Assembly (NCBI GenBank): GCA_030407315.1
Contig: JALQPE010002619.1
Location: 84,789-148,788, forward strand
Direction of reading: 5' to 3'
Length of the DNA stretch: 64,000 nucleotides
Origin: Asparagopsis taxiformis
Taxonomy: Eukaryota; Rhodophyta; Florideophyceae; Bonnemaisoniales; Bonnemaisoniaceae
Below are positions 29,479 to 40,251 of the stretch, piece by piece. The notes beneath the pieces are model-generated. The model was not told where the DNA came from. It worked only from the letters and a program-made list of their open reading frames with translations, and made no database searches. The stretch's first letter is position 1. Each line of letters starts with the position of its first letter. Position numbers and translations under genes: made by a program.

Positions 29479-31254
29479 ATGCAGTCTGGAGAAGGCGACC
29501 ATCCATTGCGTGCCGACCCATTACAAGCGCTACCCGATGCAATCCCTATCCCTCGCAGGCCGCGTCCGCGTCAAGAATCGCCCCCCGTTCCGCATTTGGA
29601 GGAAAAATCAGCTGATGACTCCTCCGCGCAAACGCTACCAATTTCTACTTTTGATCAGCGCATGTTCGAAGAAAATGCGCTCGCGTTGTTGCAGTCCAGT
29701 GCAACCGACAGTCCGGACCCGCTGATATCCGCGATTGGCGAGAAGAATATTCGACCGCCCTCGCCCCCTGCTGGACATGCATTCGCAACCAACATTCATG
29801 ATCTCACCGCAATCGAGGACCCGCGAGACGATCGCTACGGCCCGCCCGTGACCGCCGCTATTGTGGACCGTGCTGACGTGACGTTGCTTCCGGATGAGCC
29901 GAAGAAGGGCAGCGCTGCCGGCGTGTATCTCGTGCGTTCCAGACGGAATGGGACGATTTCACCGCCGAGTGCTGGTCCTTCCGCAAGTCTTTCGTCCAAC
30001 CAATCGTCAGAGCCGGAATACTACAACGTGAGGAGATCCATAGCGGATTTCGTCTGGCTCGAGGACCGCCTGAAGACTCGCTACGAGGGTATTATTGTCC
30101 CACCGTTACCGTCGATGGCAATTGCTGGCAGATTGCATCATGGATATGCATACGACGTTCAGCGACTTCGGGGACTTGAGCGTTTCTTACGAAGGGTGGC
30201 TACACATGCTGTACTTTCCACTGGCGACGAGGTCCTGTCATTTCTCGGTGCAACCAGCGAAGAAGTGTGGGAGAAACTGAGAAAGGAACCTATTATCCAT
30301 GAAAGCTCAGTAACTTCTGTTCTTTTTGGAAACCCGCGTGGTTCAGACGACAACACAAATGTGGTGCAGAGAATGAGTCGGTGGAGCGAGAAGATACTAT
30401 GGCAAGCTGGTAGAAAATTGAACAAGGGTGTTGCATGGTTCCTAGAACGCGATTCGGCAACAGATGGACGCCGCAAGGAAGATTCTGCTGAAGCTCGTCT
30501 GGAACGACTGCAAACATATGTTGCCGATCTGAATCTATCACTCGCGGCGGTCAGACTTGCAGCGGGCAAAGTAGCCGCAAGTCGTAATCAAGAAATGAAA
30601 GTAGTTTCATCTCTACAAAGCGCGTTACAAGACCTTGCACATCGCGAGGGTGGCAAGTTCGGCGCGATACTAGAGAACGTTGTTTTGGATATTTCGGAGG
30701 AAAGCAAGCGGAAAGAGGCGGGAGCTGGAACGGTCAGCAGAAATGCTGAGGAAAGCGGGCAAACTGAAGCGCCTGATAGTACGCAAATTGCCATAACCCC
30801 AGACAGAATTCTGGAAGAGGTGTTCCAGGATTATGAGGAGCGCGCCAACGGCGCACAGGGGATTATGAACGCACGACGGGAGGAGCAGGACGCGTATGAA
30901 CATGCACTTGCAGTTTACACACGTCTGCGAGACAAGCTCGAAAGTCGGACAGGCAGTATGTGGGAGACGGTTCCAAATGCGAATACGGCGTCAAGTGAGG
31001 GGTTGGAGGAGCTTGTAAGTAGTGTAAATGCAGCTTCAAATAGACTTGTGGAGGTTCGAAAGCATTATCAAGGAGTTGCTGTTTCTACCACGGATGAGTT
31101 GCGGAGGTTGAGATTGGATATGCATGACGAGGTGTGTGATGCGCTCCGTGGTATTGCGGTTGAATTTGCGAAGCAGCATGCGGCACATTCTGTTGCGTGG
31201 AATGCTTTTGCGGAACAGATGCAAAAGTTTTTGGATCCTTCTCCGGAGGATTGA
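29479..31254 (+). CDS. Sorting nexin with PX domain and BAR-like coiled coil
   Basis: A 591-residue intronless frame. The first 130 residues are Pro/Arg-rich and probably disordered. The PX domain spans about 130-255: Y-N-V-R-R-S-I-A-D-F-V-W-L-E-D-R-L, then the I-V-P-P-L-P segment, then L-E-R-F-L-R-R-V-A-T-H. These are the phosphoinositide-binding landmarks. Residues about 300-590 are helical with heptads and fit a BAR domain that dimerises and senses membrane curvature. Such SNX-BAR proteins act on endosomes in retrograde sorting or retromer. The exact paralogue (SNX1/2/Vps5 or SNX4 type) cannot be settled. A truncated inverted copy lies at 44341-44975. Confidence 0.85.
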   Translation: MQSGEGDHPLRADPLQALPDAIPIPRRPRPRQESPPVPHLEEKSADDSSAQTLPISTFDQRMFEENALALLQSSATDSPDPLISAIGEKNIRPPSPPAGHAFATNIHDLTAIEDPRDDRYGPPVTAAIVDRADVTLLPDEPKKGSAAGVYLVRSRRNGTISPPSAGPSASLSSNQSSEPEYYNVRRSIADFVWLEDRLKTRYEGIIVPPLPSMAIAGRLHHGYAYDVQRLRGLERFLRRVATHAVLSTGDEVLSFLGATSEEVWEKLRKEPIIHESSVTSVLFGNPRGSDDNTNVVQRMSRWSEKILWQAGRKLNKGVAWFLERDSATDGRRKEDSAEARLERLQTYVADLNLSLAAVRLAAGKVAASRNQEMKVVSSLQSALQDLAHREGGKFGAILENVVLDISEESKRKEAGAGTVSRNAEESGQTEAPDSTQIAITPDRILEEVFQDYEERANGAQGIMNARREEQDAYEHALAVYTRLRDKLESRTGSMWETVPNANTASSEGLEELVSSVNAASNRLVEVRKHYQGVAVSTTDELRRLRLDMHDEVCDALRGIAVEFAKQHAAHSVAWNAFAEQMQKFLDPSPED

Positions 31255-31498
31255 GTTGTGTTTGGTGTGCGCATTTTTTCGACGGAGTGTTTAAAGTTTG
31301 TATCATTATCTAGCTTAGATCTTTGTGTCTGATGAAGTGGTCTAAAAGTTGTCGATGCACTCGCGTTCGCAGCGAAACAGCAAAGGTTACCGACAGGTTA
31401 CTGAGAGAGATGATTGGCCACATTCCGTCCACAAGAAAAAAATCTCAAAACAGCTTTCATGTTATCTCTCGCCAGCGTTAAACTGGCAAAACTCCGAG

Positions 31499-32146
31499 AT
31501 GGCGTTCATCCACCCAGCGCTCCCATTGCGTCGCACGGCAAGCACATCGCAACGCTGCACAGCGGCCAATCACGCAACATGGACCTGTCTTGCCAAATCG
31601 CACCCGTACGGAAACGGTGGCTTGAACAATGTCGCCGATTTCACTGGGTACGACCCGGGAAAACTAGCTGAAGAAGCGGCATTCGCGGAAGCAAAACTGC
31701 TTGGTGAAAAGGAAGACGCAGGCGTATGGGCGCTGGTGATGAGTGCGGATGTCATTCAATGGAACAATAATCTGTACGAAACATCTTTCAAAAACGGATA
31801 CAACTGGGACTTGGCTGGTGTGTCCGTCATACGCCTTTCAGAAGGAGCTGCGCGTCGGGCGATTGACAGCAACACGTCAGAACTTTTCGTCGTCATGGCG
31901 GACGCGGAGAGCGTTCTGGCAATCGGGACAGATGACGATGCGGAACGCATGGTGCTTTCATTCGAAAAGGTGGATGAAGCTGTGCGATTTGTGGACAACT
32001 TGAAGGCGGATGGAAATGACCATGCGTCGTTTCGAAAGATATCAATTGAGGAATTGAAGCAAATCTGTGAACAAGCGGAGCTGATGATTGGAGTCGTACC
32101 GGAGAAAGCGTTGTTAGTGCCGTCACAATTTCGCGCCGATTGGTAA
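31499..32146 (+). CDS. Plastid-targeted DUF3110-like protein
   Basis: About 215 residues from the ATG at 31499 (the frame is open from 31349, but M-A-F-I-H-P-A-L-P-L-R-R-T-A-S-T-S is a credible transit-peptide start). The C-terminal 60 residues resemble DUF3110, a small domain common in cyanobacteria and plastid proteins: a strand, then M-V-L-S-F-E-K-V-D-E-A-V-R-F, then I-S-I-E-E-L-K-Q-I-C and a closing V-V-P-E-K-A-L-L-V-P. The middle is unassigned. The gene follows the sorting nexin on the same strand. Its last 65 codons recur, inverted, at 44126-44323. No biochemical role is known for the domain. Confidence 0.55.
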   Translation: MAFIHPALPLRRTASTSQRCTAANHATWTCLAKSHPYGNGGLNNVADFTGYDPGKLAEEAAFAEAKLLGEKEDAGVWALVMSADVIQWNNNLYETSFKNGYNWDLAGVSVIRLSEGAARRAIDSNTSELFVVMADAESVLAIGTDDDAERMVLSFEKVDEAVRFVDNLKADGNDHASFRKISIEELKQICEQAELMIGVVPEKALLVPSQFRADW

Positions 32147-32577
32147 ATGATACAATTGAAGTATGTGTGCGACGCGTACGAGTGCATCCAATATCGTGAC
32201 GCGATGTGGGTTTAGAATGGGATTTGCAATATTGAATTGCGACGCGCGCGTTGTAAAAGAGCTGTCTGAAGTGTGACGATGCATGGTGGTAGATGGGTCG
32301 TGAACTCGAGTATACTCTGATGGAAGTCAGTTGCTGAGGAGTGAAGAAACCATGACGGCCTATCTACTGCCACCATGCCTGCAGCAGACATCACATCACA
32401 CAGGATATGTAGTTCAATTGGTTTTTATCGAAACACGGGACGTGTCTATGATGGCACCCATGTCTATAGTGTCCTTTACAATATGAAATATCTGATCTTT
32501 AAATTTCTCTATCTACTCGTACATGCCAAGGTTTTCTTCGGTTCCCGGTTTTTGTCTGGTCGTCTGTACTACAAGTT
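32147..32577. other. Intergenic, no gene recognised
   Basis: This runs from the DUF3110-like stop to the 3' end of the membrane-protein pseudogene. Its first 200 bp or so are part of the segment copied inversely at 43924 onward. I see no gene. Confidence 0.45.
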
Positions 32578-33794
32578 CATCGCGAATCACCCGCTGCATC
32601 CGCACTATATCTGTAACTGAACAAGCTCCTTTTGAATCTTCGATTACATTGGACATACAATCGTACCCAAGAGTCTTCTTCACGATGTGATACCAACCGT
32701 CTGTGATGTTGCCACGTTTCGAGACAAGCAGCCCAAAAACCGCGTTGAAAACTACTATCGCAATAAGAGTGACCAGTAGAGCAAAAATATCAACGAGTGG
32801 TCTGATAGCCTAAATCTCAATGGGACACTCAGTCGTAAGTTGCTGGCGTTCTGGGTCGTATCTCGTCTGCCTTTCATCCACTTTCTCAGTATGGAATATC
32901 TCACGTAAGAGCAGAGACATGAACGAAGCGGCTGGGGATAGATCGCTCGTACACTCTCCCGGTCAGCACACTAGTCGCTCCAGCTATAATTCCATTTCCG
33001 ATTTGAATACCTACTGTGAGTCCGCGTTCGCAAGGTATCCCGAAAAATGCGGAACCTAGAGTTGGTGCATCGAGTAACTGCTCGGACGAAATAGAATTGA
33101 CGGGAAATGAGTAGAAAGATCTTCCCTCTCTACTCTTCCATTGGAAATGTGAAAAAAACCCTTGGGAGCTTCCTGGCCCCAAAGTTCCCAGACGAAACTT
33201 TCATCCTAACGAAACTGCACTCTCAGCCGCGTCGATGCTGTTTCATTACCGGGAGATGCAGTTGTTGGGAATGTGCAGTATCTGAATGTAGATGGTGTTT
33301 TGCCTAATGAATTAACCAGAGGAACAAGAATACAGAAGGGTTGGTTTACCGCCCTCAGGGCGGGCTCACGGTTAATGGCGAAACGAAAATCACCGCATTC
33401 ACATCCCGAGAGAATCACCTCCCGCGGAACAGCTGCCGCAATGGAACCGATTGCCAACATCAGAAGATACATCGGAGCAGACGCCAGAGCAAATGTTTGA
33501 GATGGACATGCTGCCCATACTGTTTCCAGTGTTTTACATAGAATGGATATTTCCCTCGAAGTAAGGAAATGATTCGAACGGGATCTTCGCTCCAGCTGAA
33601 AATCATGAAGCGGCGGAAAGTGTCAAATGAGAAATGGGAACATGGTGTTTGCTGCATGAGTTTTAAGATCAGCGACTCGACGTTGCAAAGAATGAGAAGG
33701 ATGACAATAGAAGAGGCGAAGATATTGAGGATTTCGTTTTGAAATTGGAAAGAGGTGAATGAGGAGTGACATCTACAGGGTCACTAGTAGGCAT
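32578..33794 (-). pseudogene. Degenerate membrane-protein family member, copy 3
   Basis: The sequence aligns along nearly its whole length with copy 1 (21408-22715), from an ATG at 33794 to shortly before the tail. The reading frame is broken several times. A deletion near 33770 disrupts the V-T-P segment. The frame changes again around helix 2 and in the central domain, and there is an in-frame TAG at 32810-32812 before helix 3. Recognisable blocks are H-F-S-F-D-T-F-R-R-F-M (near 33620), G-S-I-A-A-A-V-P-R-E (near 33440) and S-R-E-G-R-S-F-Y-S-F (near 33130). The last 20 or so codons of copy 1 have no counterpart. It faces copy 4 head to head. Confidence 0.82.
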
Positions 33795-34457
33795 TGTAGA
33801 GCGTTTTGGGAAGGAAGATGCAGCAAAGAGATGGGATAAATGCAATCTAATCTCGATACTACATCAAACATGATCAAATTATGAACGTTGAATATTGCAC
33901 AGAGAAGTCTGAAGCTAAGACAAATACAGCTGAAGAGTCCAATATGCTTGAACTTCGACATGGTTTGATCGGTAACGATGCATATTTTCGTTGAGATCAG
34001 CAATGCAAATTTTATGATTCGTCTTCGGGCGTCTCTTTATCCTTTCGCAGAAAAGAATCAAGCAATAGCTGTACTTCTTTTGGATGACGAATGTCGTAGG
34101 AAGCTAGCCTCAGTAGAATAGACATTGAAGAATCCCACTGTACGATTTCATGATCACAAAGTGCTTCAATTGACCAGCAAGGCCCCCATTTCGTCGAGCC
34201 TGCTTTCTCAAGACTCGGAATTTCGCAGCGAGTAGGTTACAGGGAGATCCTACACGCAATCGGATATTTTCCGTTTCTCTTTGATTCTATGACACATACA
34301 ATAACCGTTCCTACACATACTCCAATACTGGTATCCTTCTTCGCCCGTACATAGCATGCTCTCCTACACGTTTATATGTACCTAACGAGCACAAGCAATA
34401 CAAAATTGAAAGGATTCAGAAAGAAAGCATAGAACAACATCACAAACCTTCAACACT
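33795..34457. promoter_or_regulatory. Divergent promoter region between copies 3 and 4
   Basis: These 663 bp are close in size to the 643 bp between copies 1 and 2. The final 45 bp before copy 4 nearly match those before copy 2; the middle is not alignable by eye. Confidence 0.45.
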
Positions 34458-35505
34458 ATGGTTCTCAGTGATCCTGTAGACGTCACTCCAAACTTCACGT
34501 TCACGTCCTTCCAGTTTCGGAGTGAAGCCCTAAACCTCTTCGTCTCCGCCACACTCATTTCGCTCATCCTCTTCAACCTAACATCAATCGTCTCCAAACT
34601 CATCCAACAAACCCCTCGTTCTCATTTCTCATTCAACTCCTTCCGCCGCTTCATTATCTATACTAGCTTTTCCGAGCCTTTTCGAGTCGTTTCATGGCTT
34701 CGAGGAAGATATCCTTTCCATGAAAAGCTCTGGGAACGGCATAAACAGAAAATTAATTTCAAGCTTCTATTGTGGCCCACGATTTCGCGACTAATTCTTC
34801 TGGTCGCAACAATTGGTTCCATCGGAATAACGTTTCCGCGAGAAAGTGTATTCTCTGGATGTGGTGATGGAGACTATGGTGTCTTTATGAATTCATCACA
34901 AGGGCCAAAGCCTAGTGAGGTAAATAGAAGTGCTTTTTGTGTAGATGTGCCACTTGTGAGTCGGATTGGCTCTGTCACGACTTCTGTAGATTTCTGCAGC
35001 GCACTTGAATTCCTCTCCGTGAATCCAGCTTACGTTTCGCCAACTGTGTTTGTAACAATGAATGCAGTAAGCTTGACTTCTGTGGAATTTTCTAGAATTG
35101 GAGAATGTGCAGGATTTAATTCCATCCTCGCATGGCACGACCCTGTGGGAAGATCTCTATTCACGAATATCGAAAGTCACTTCAGTGCGGACAATCTTCT
35201 TCGCACTTTCAGGAATGGCATTAAACCTCTCAATCCTGATTGCATTCTGGGAGAAGTGGAAGTTATTAAGACCGACATCACAGATACAATTTTTAGATTC
35301 AATCGCATTATGAATAACAGCTTTTTTCAATCTCAAGTTGTTCATCCGATGCTGTCATTCCTCGTATCTTCGATGGATGTCCAGAAAGTCGATGAGCCTA
35401 AAGTCCGATTAGATTTTTACCATAACTACACCACTACTGGCTGTATGCTTGACGTGTTAGTGAACACTCAATTCGTCAACATTCTGCCTCTGAGCGTTAT
35501 TCTCG

Positions 35506-35510
35506 CTGCT
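35506..35510. repeat. Target-site duplication, left copy (CTGCT)
   Basis: Five bases directly before the left LTR, repeated directly after the right LTR at 40837-40841. Five bp is the usual duplication size for Ty1/copia elements. Confidence 0.9.
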
Positions 35511-36095
35511 TGTCGCTGGATGTCTTTTTTGATAGTTTAAGTACTTAACTTGTCTCGTTAATTCAGGGTGGGGGCACCCGGGGTATTCGTCAACAAAGTA
35601 TTGCGCTTCCTGTTGTTATTTCAGGACGGGTGTCCGGGGTAATCAGCCAGGTTGCAATCCACTTCCAGTTATTTCAGGGCGTCGAGCCCGGAGTAATCAG
35701 CGAAGTGAATATTCCAGTCTCCAGTTATTTCAGGGCTAATAGCCCGGAGTAATCAGCGAGGTGGTGAGCCAATCCTCAGTTATTTCAGGGCTAAGAGCCC
35801 GGGGTAATCAGCAGGTTGGTTGGTGTAACGGGGTTACTGATGCGTATGCAATCGGGTGGTTTGTTGTTGGTTAATTGTTCATTTTGTTGATTCTCCCTAG
35901 CTCTAGCAATCTGTTCTCTAGATTAAATACACGAATTACTGGACCGTTCGGCCTTGATGCGGGCGCTGATCCTTTCCAGATCGGAGGGTTTCCCGATCTC
36001 GGGTAATCGACTGTCTTCGGTGTATAATTGTCTCGCAAAGACAATACTGTCTCCCTAATTGTACGGTGGTTCGGGTGCAATTTTGATCCACGACA
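35511..36095. repeat. Copia LTR (left)
   Basis: 585 bp starting TGTCG and ending CGACA. By eye it is identical to 40252-40836. Near its left end it holds five successive hairpin units, each of the form TTATTTCAGGG-loop-CCCGGGGTAATCAGC. Confidence 0.92.
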
Positions 36096-36122
36096 CTAGA
36101 AGTTTTTTCTCTATTGAAGTAT

Positions 36123-36279
36123 TCATTGATGTACTTCAGCCCAGCCAGTAATCTTCAAATCCATTCTGTTAGTCCGCATTAGCTTAAGTAATGGGTGATC
36201 GTCCTTAGGTATTGTTTGCTTGGTTAACGCATCGGCTGGGTTTTCCGTCCCTGGTATCCATCCAATCTTCCTGATTTCG
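36123..36279 (-). pseudogene. Remnant of copia RNase H C-terminus
   Basis: About 50 codons after the polyprotein stop, in a different frame. They carry the copia end signature (I-G-W-I-P-G-T-E-N-P-A-D-A-L-T-K) and a natural stop at 36123-36125, just inside the left LTR. Its presence without the preceding RT palm and RNase H core shows an internal deletion close to 36280-36290. Confidence 0.82.
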
Positions 36280-36283
36280 CCTT

Positions 36284-39200
36284 TTATATGCGATTGTTTC
36301 CATCTTCATAGTGCCGGTATAAGATGCATTTGTCAACCGTGCAGGATGTCATTTTAAGCTCATTGACATGGTGATCACGATATGTGATGAACCAATAAAG
36401 GCCTGATTCCGGAATGCCGTAGAGAGGTTTCACGGCTAATAAGACTTGGTCATACGGAAGTCTCATTTCCTTCGGTGGCTGTAGATAGACCTTTCGTAAT
36501 AGGGTATCCTTGCTCTGAGTATAGGCTTGTGTTATATCGCGTGTGAAGGGGGTCATGTCAGGATACATGGCACCTATACAGAGGCATAAACGCTGGCCAA
36601 ATCGCGATATTGTCGGAGCTTTTGTGGGTGTCTCCCTGCTTTGGTAGTCCTTATAGTTCTGTGCCACCAAACGTGATTTTTCCACAATTGAACCATCGTC
36701 ACTTTTCTTGGTTGTGTCTACCCATCGGGTACCATATACTCTTGTTCCTTTCGGGACCGTATCACGAGGGACGATCTTGAATACTCCTGCAGCTGTTAGT
36801 CCGTCTATTTCTTTCTGGCGGGATAATTTGAACTTGGAGGTGCAGTCGGATGGTGTTGGTGTGATGTATGATGCAGATGAGTGTGGTGGATCGTTGAATA
36901 TGCAACACAACTCTGCAGTTGTCGGTGTATCGGTGTCAACAGGGTCCATGGGTGGCTCGGCATGGTCGTTGATAGTTGACTTATCCGGTTTAACAACGTG
37001 AGATCTGAAAATCTTTCTTCCACGAGGCATTTGGACAACTACTGTTTCGCCGTCCTTGTGTACAAACTTGTATGGTCCTTCCCATTCGCCTGTCTTTTGC
37101 CTGAATACGCGCACAGGTGCTCCGAAGGTGAGCCGATCGAGTTCCTCGCTTTCTTTCCCGTATGGGCCGCGGTATTTCATCGCAAATGTGACCCTTCGCT
37201 TTGCTTGTTCACGCTGAACCTCATCCATTGCTGCGTCAATTGCCTTAGCTCGCGCGATCTGTAGTGGAGCAGGTGCTTTTCGGGCTGGTTTCGGAATTGC
37301 TCCAAATACACATAATATGGGGCACAAGCCTTCTGGCCCGACGGTACTATTGACACAATGTGTCGCCATTTTCAGCACATCGTTGTCGGTGTCAGAGGGT
37401 AAATCCAATTTTAGCTTGTTGAACGCCTTTCGAAGTGGTGCATGGTATCGCTCGACGTGAGACATTGAAGCAGGATTCTCGATGGGGCTGTAGATGAGTT
37501 GTATACCATCCGCTTCTGCATTTCCCTTGAATTCCTGGGAAGTTAACTGAGTTCCTTGATCAAGCCGGAGATGATCCGGGGGCCCCATGTAGACATTTGT
37601 CCACCTGTAAAGAAATGTCTTCCATACAGTTTTGGAAGATATGTCGCGTAGAAATGATGCCGCTGTGAAATGTGTAGCCTCGTCCACTGCGTGCAGCACT
37701 GGTTTCCTGTTCAAATACATGATGTCCAGAGCAACAATGCTGTTAAATTGGCCATCTTCGGTACCCACTGTTAACTTGAATCGCTTTGGCTTTGTAGCCA
37801 GCTTTGTGCATATTCGGCACCGATCTACCAGCTGTTGGATCGCGTTTTGTACGTCTGGCTTGCATTCCTCAGGTCGCGCTCGTTTAAGGAGGTTGTAAAG
37901 TGCTCTGACGGAGGGGTGTCCGAAAGAACGGTGTAGTTTTCTGAGCTCCTCGCCAGTAAACATTGCAACATCTGACGACCATCTGTAAACAAGAAGATCG
38001 TTTTCTACAGATAATGGTTTCTCCTTTCCATTGAAGTGTAAGCAATCTCGTTGAACGCTGAGATCGATTCCGGTGTTCTTGAGATCCTTCCTGCTCAGTA
38101 ATGATTTGCAGTCTTCGCGTAGGATATGAAAATTGATATCGCAGATGAGACCAAACTCTGGGAATGGTACGGGGATTGACGCAATCCCGATGGAGGTATG
38201 ACGGCTTCCGAGACCGTAAATATTTCTCCCCTGTGGCCTGATGTCCGCGATAAGTCCAAACTCTCTGCAATAAGCACGATACTGCTGAATGCACATTAAG
38301 CTTAAACGATTTGCTCCGGTGTCGATAATTATGCCGTTGAACTCGGACTGTCGCTCGTTGTCGCGTATCGCCGTATTCATTTTCTGCATATTTTTGGCCT
38401 GTTCGGTAAAGAATCCACACGAGTGTAAGAAGACCTTATTTGAAAGCTCAGTTTCCAGATTTGAATTGAGATCGGATATCTCAACTACTGTCAGTCCGGA
38501 ATTGAAATGTGCACTGTCTCCGTCGCTTTCGTTTTCTGTTGTCTCATCGCTGCTATCCTCGATGAAATAAGTGTTGTATACGTCATCGACCGATACAAAT
38601 GCGTTTTGCGATCGCATCTGCTTGAGTGCGTTGTCGACTTCCGATCGTGGGTGGAACTTGTTCGCGAAATGGTCTTTCCCGCAAACCCAACATCCCTTAA
38701 CTTTCGAAAAGTTTGACGTCTTTTTTCTCCGCATTCCATTGCCTCTTCGCTTACCGCTTCCAACGCGTCGTTCCGCATCGCCTTTATATCGCTGTGTAAT
38801 TCCGAAAAACGCTTCCCCGCTCTCCCCGCCATGTACCCTTCCTGCTGAACCAGGCTCGCTCGATAGAAGTGATGCAATTTTCTGGTTCGCATCATGTGCA
38901 GTAGAAGGCATCTGCATTTTTAGAGCTCGCTTGACTTCATCCAAGTCAACTGCCGCTACCAATTGGTCGCGTAGGAAGATGTCATCCCGGTATTTGACAT
39001 CCAACTGGCGCTGCACCATTGTCAGTCGTGTTGACATATCACGAAAGACTTCTAACTGTGATTTGTCAGGGCCTTTCCTGAACCACGATGTCAGTCTCGT
39101 GTCGTGCCATTCTTGAAGCAATCTTGATCGCTGTTCCTCTGATGTGAACCACGATAGAAGTAAGTTAATCGCATCTTGATATTTCTTCGTCTTCCCGTTG

Positions 39201-40123
39201 ACATGTGCACTATAATACGAGAGTGCAGGTCCATCCAACATGATCGGAATTCCGTTGAGTTTTTCTTCTTCTGATACGTTACTCATCCCTGCAGATAGTT
39301 CAAAGACCTCGATGACACTCGTCAGATCTTCGTCCCACATTCCGCTGTATTTCGGTCTAGATCCAAACGCTTTGATCAGTCCTTGCAGACCTAGTGATGA
39401 TCTCCGGGTGCTGTCAATTGGGCCAATCGTTTTTCCACCGGTCGTATCATGGTAGTTGCACGTTTCTTCTTTTCTTTCGCTCTTCTCATTTTCATTGTCC
39501 GAGAGAATATGTGATGTATCGGAAATCGCCTGATTGATCTGCTGCGGTTTGTTCATATTGGCTTCCACGATATTCGAGATCGAATTTGCCTTCTCAGCTG
39601 CTTCAACAGGGATCTCAGCCGCTTCCAGGGTGGTATCTCTACCGGCTTCGGATTCTTCTTCATCTTTCTTAATCTTTGGGCATTCTTCACTCTTCCAGCA
39701 GTTTATCAATGCTTTCCTCTTCGAGTAACCTCGCTTGCGGTACACTTCCACTCCTTCTCTAATGAGTGTTTCGCGTATTTTGCTTGCTTGGTCTGAGGTA
39801 AGTTGGTTGAGGGTTGGGATAGAGAATTCACAGGTAAAATCATTCCACACTGATTCCGCAGATTGATTCGGGACCTTAATGTATACTCCGCACCAGTTGT
39901 CGACGTACTCTTCCAACTTTCCAAAGAATTTATCCCATTCTTCGTTGCTGGCTCCGTCCTTAGGAGTTTTCGGATCTGTGGTTTCGTAGTCGTATTCTAC
40001 AGGACTCTCAAACTCGGTGTCAGAACGTTCTCTGGAGTTATGGCCGGGGCCGTTGCCGCTGGGTTCTGTCAGTCCTCCTATGGTAACGTTGACGTTCGCA
40101 GGGTTTACGCCGTTGTCACTCAT
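36284..40123 (-). CDS. Copia gag-protease-integrase-partial RT polyprotein
   Basis: About 1279 codons from the ATG at 40123. The gag part includes a zinc knuckle-like C-W-V-C-G-K-D-H near residue 475, with His rather than Cys at the last position. The aspartic protease motif I-I-D-T-G-A-N is near 600. Integrase begins with an H-H-C-C finger (H-R-S-F-G-H...C-R-I-C, about 728-775). Its catalytic acids lie in A-L-D-I-M-Y-L, R-L-D-Q-G-T-Q and H-V-E-R-Y-H (about 800, 856, 892). RT starts near 1110 with R-V-Y-G-T-R-W-V and stops before the catalytic YVDD block. The frame is otherwise uninterrupted, consistent with a young element. Confidence 0.9.
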   Translation of the reverse strand: MSDNGVNPANVNVTIGGLTEPSGNGPGHNSRERSDTEFESPVEYDYETTDPKTPKDGASNEEWDKFFGKLEEYVDNWCGVYIKVPNQSAESVWNDFTCEFSIPTLNQLTSDQASKIRETLIREGVEVYRKRGYSKRKALINCWKSEECPKIKKDEEESEAGRDTTLEAAEIPVEAAEKANSISNIVEANMNKPQQINQAISDTSHILSDNENEKSERKEETCNYHDTTGGKTIGPIDSTRRSSLGLQGLIKAFGSRPKYSGMWDEDLTSVIEVFELSAGMSNVSEEEKLNGIPIMLDGPALSYYSAHVNGKTKKYQDAINLLLSWFTSEEQRSRLLQEWHDTRLTSWFRKGPDKSQLEVFRDMSTRLTMVQRQLDVKYRDDIFLRDQLVAAVDLDEVKRALKMQMPSTAHDANQKIASLLSSEPGSAGRVHGGESGEAFFGITQRYKGDAERRVGSGKRRGNGMRRKKTSNFSKVKGCWVCGKDHFANKFHPRSEVDNALKQMRSQNAFVSVDDVYNTYFIEDSSDETTENESDGDSAHFNSGLTVVEISDLNSNLETELSNKVFLHSCGFFTEQAKNMQKMNTAIRDNERQSEFNGIIIDTGANRLSLMCIQQYRAYCREFGLIADIRPQGRNIYGLGSRHTSIGIASIPVPFPEFGLICDINFHILREDCKSLLSRKDLKNTGIDLSVQRDCLHFNGKEKPLSVENDLLVYRWSSDVAMFTGEELRKLHRSFGHPSVRALYNLLKRARPEECKPDVQNAIQQLVDRCRICTKLATKPKRFKLTVGTEDGQFNSIVALDIMYLNRKPVLHAVDEATHFTAASFLRDISSKTVWKTFLYRWTNVYMGPPDHLRLDQGTQLTSQEFKGNAEADGIQLIYSPIENPASMSHVERYHAPLRKAFNKLKLDLPSDTDNDVLKMATHCVNSTVGPEGLCPILCVFGAIPKPARKAPAPLQIARAKAIDAAMDEVQREQAKRRVTFAMKYRGPYGKESEELDRLTFGAPVRVFRQKTGEWEGPYKFVHKDGETVVVQMPRGRKIFRSHVVKPDKSTINDHAEPPMDPVDTDTPTTAELCCIFNDPPHSSASYITPTPSDCTSKFKLSRQKEIDGLTAAGVFKIVPRDTVPKGTRVYGTRWVDTTKKSDDGSIVEKSRLVAQNYKDYQSRETPTKAPTISRFGQRLCLCIGAMYPDMTPFTRDITQAYTQSKDTLLRKVYLQPPKEMRLPYDQVLLAVKPLYGIPESGLYWFITYRDHHVNELKMTSCTVDKCILYRHYEDGNNRI

Positions 40124-40251
40124 GGTCAATTCGCTCGGTTATACTTATAGGAATGTTTCCTTCAAGTATTAGACTCGCCTTTCGGAGAGCTTTTGCAGCC
40201 TTCCTTTCAAGTCAGAGTCAAAAAAAAACAATCCTGTCAAAGTTATATAAC

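Noticed and set aside
35871..36080. 69-codon frame repeated in both copia LTRs
   Set aside because: It is repeated only because the LTR is; it has no ATG context or domain and lies across LTR regulatory sequence.
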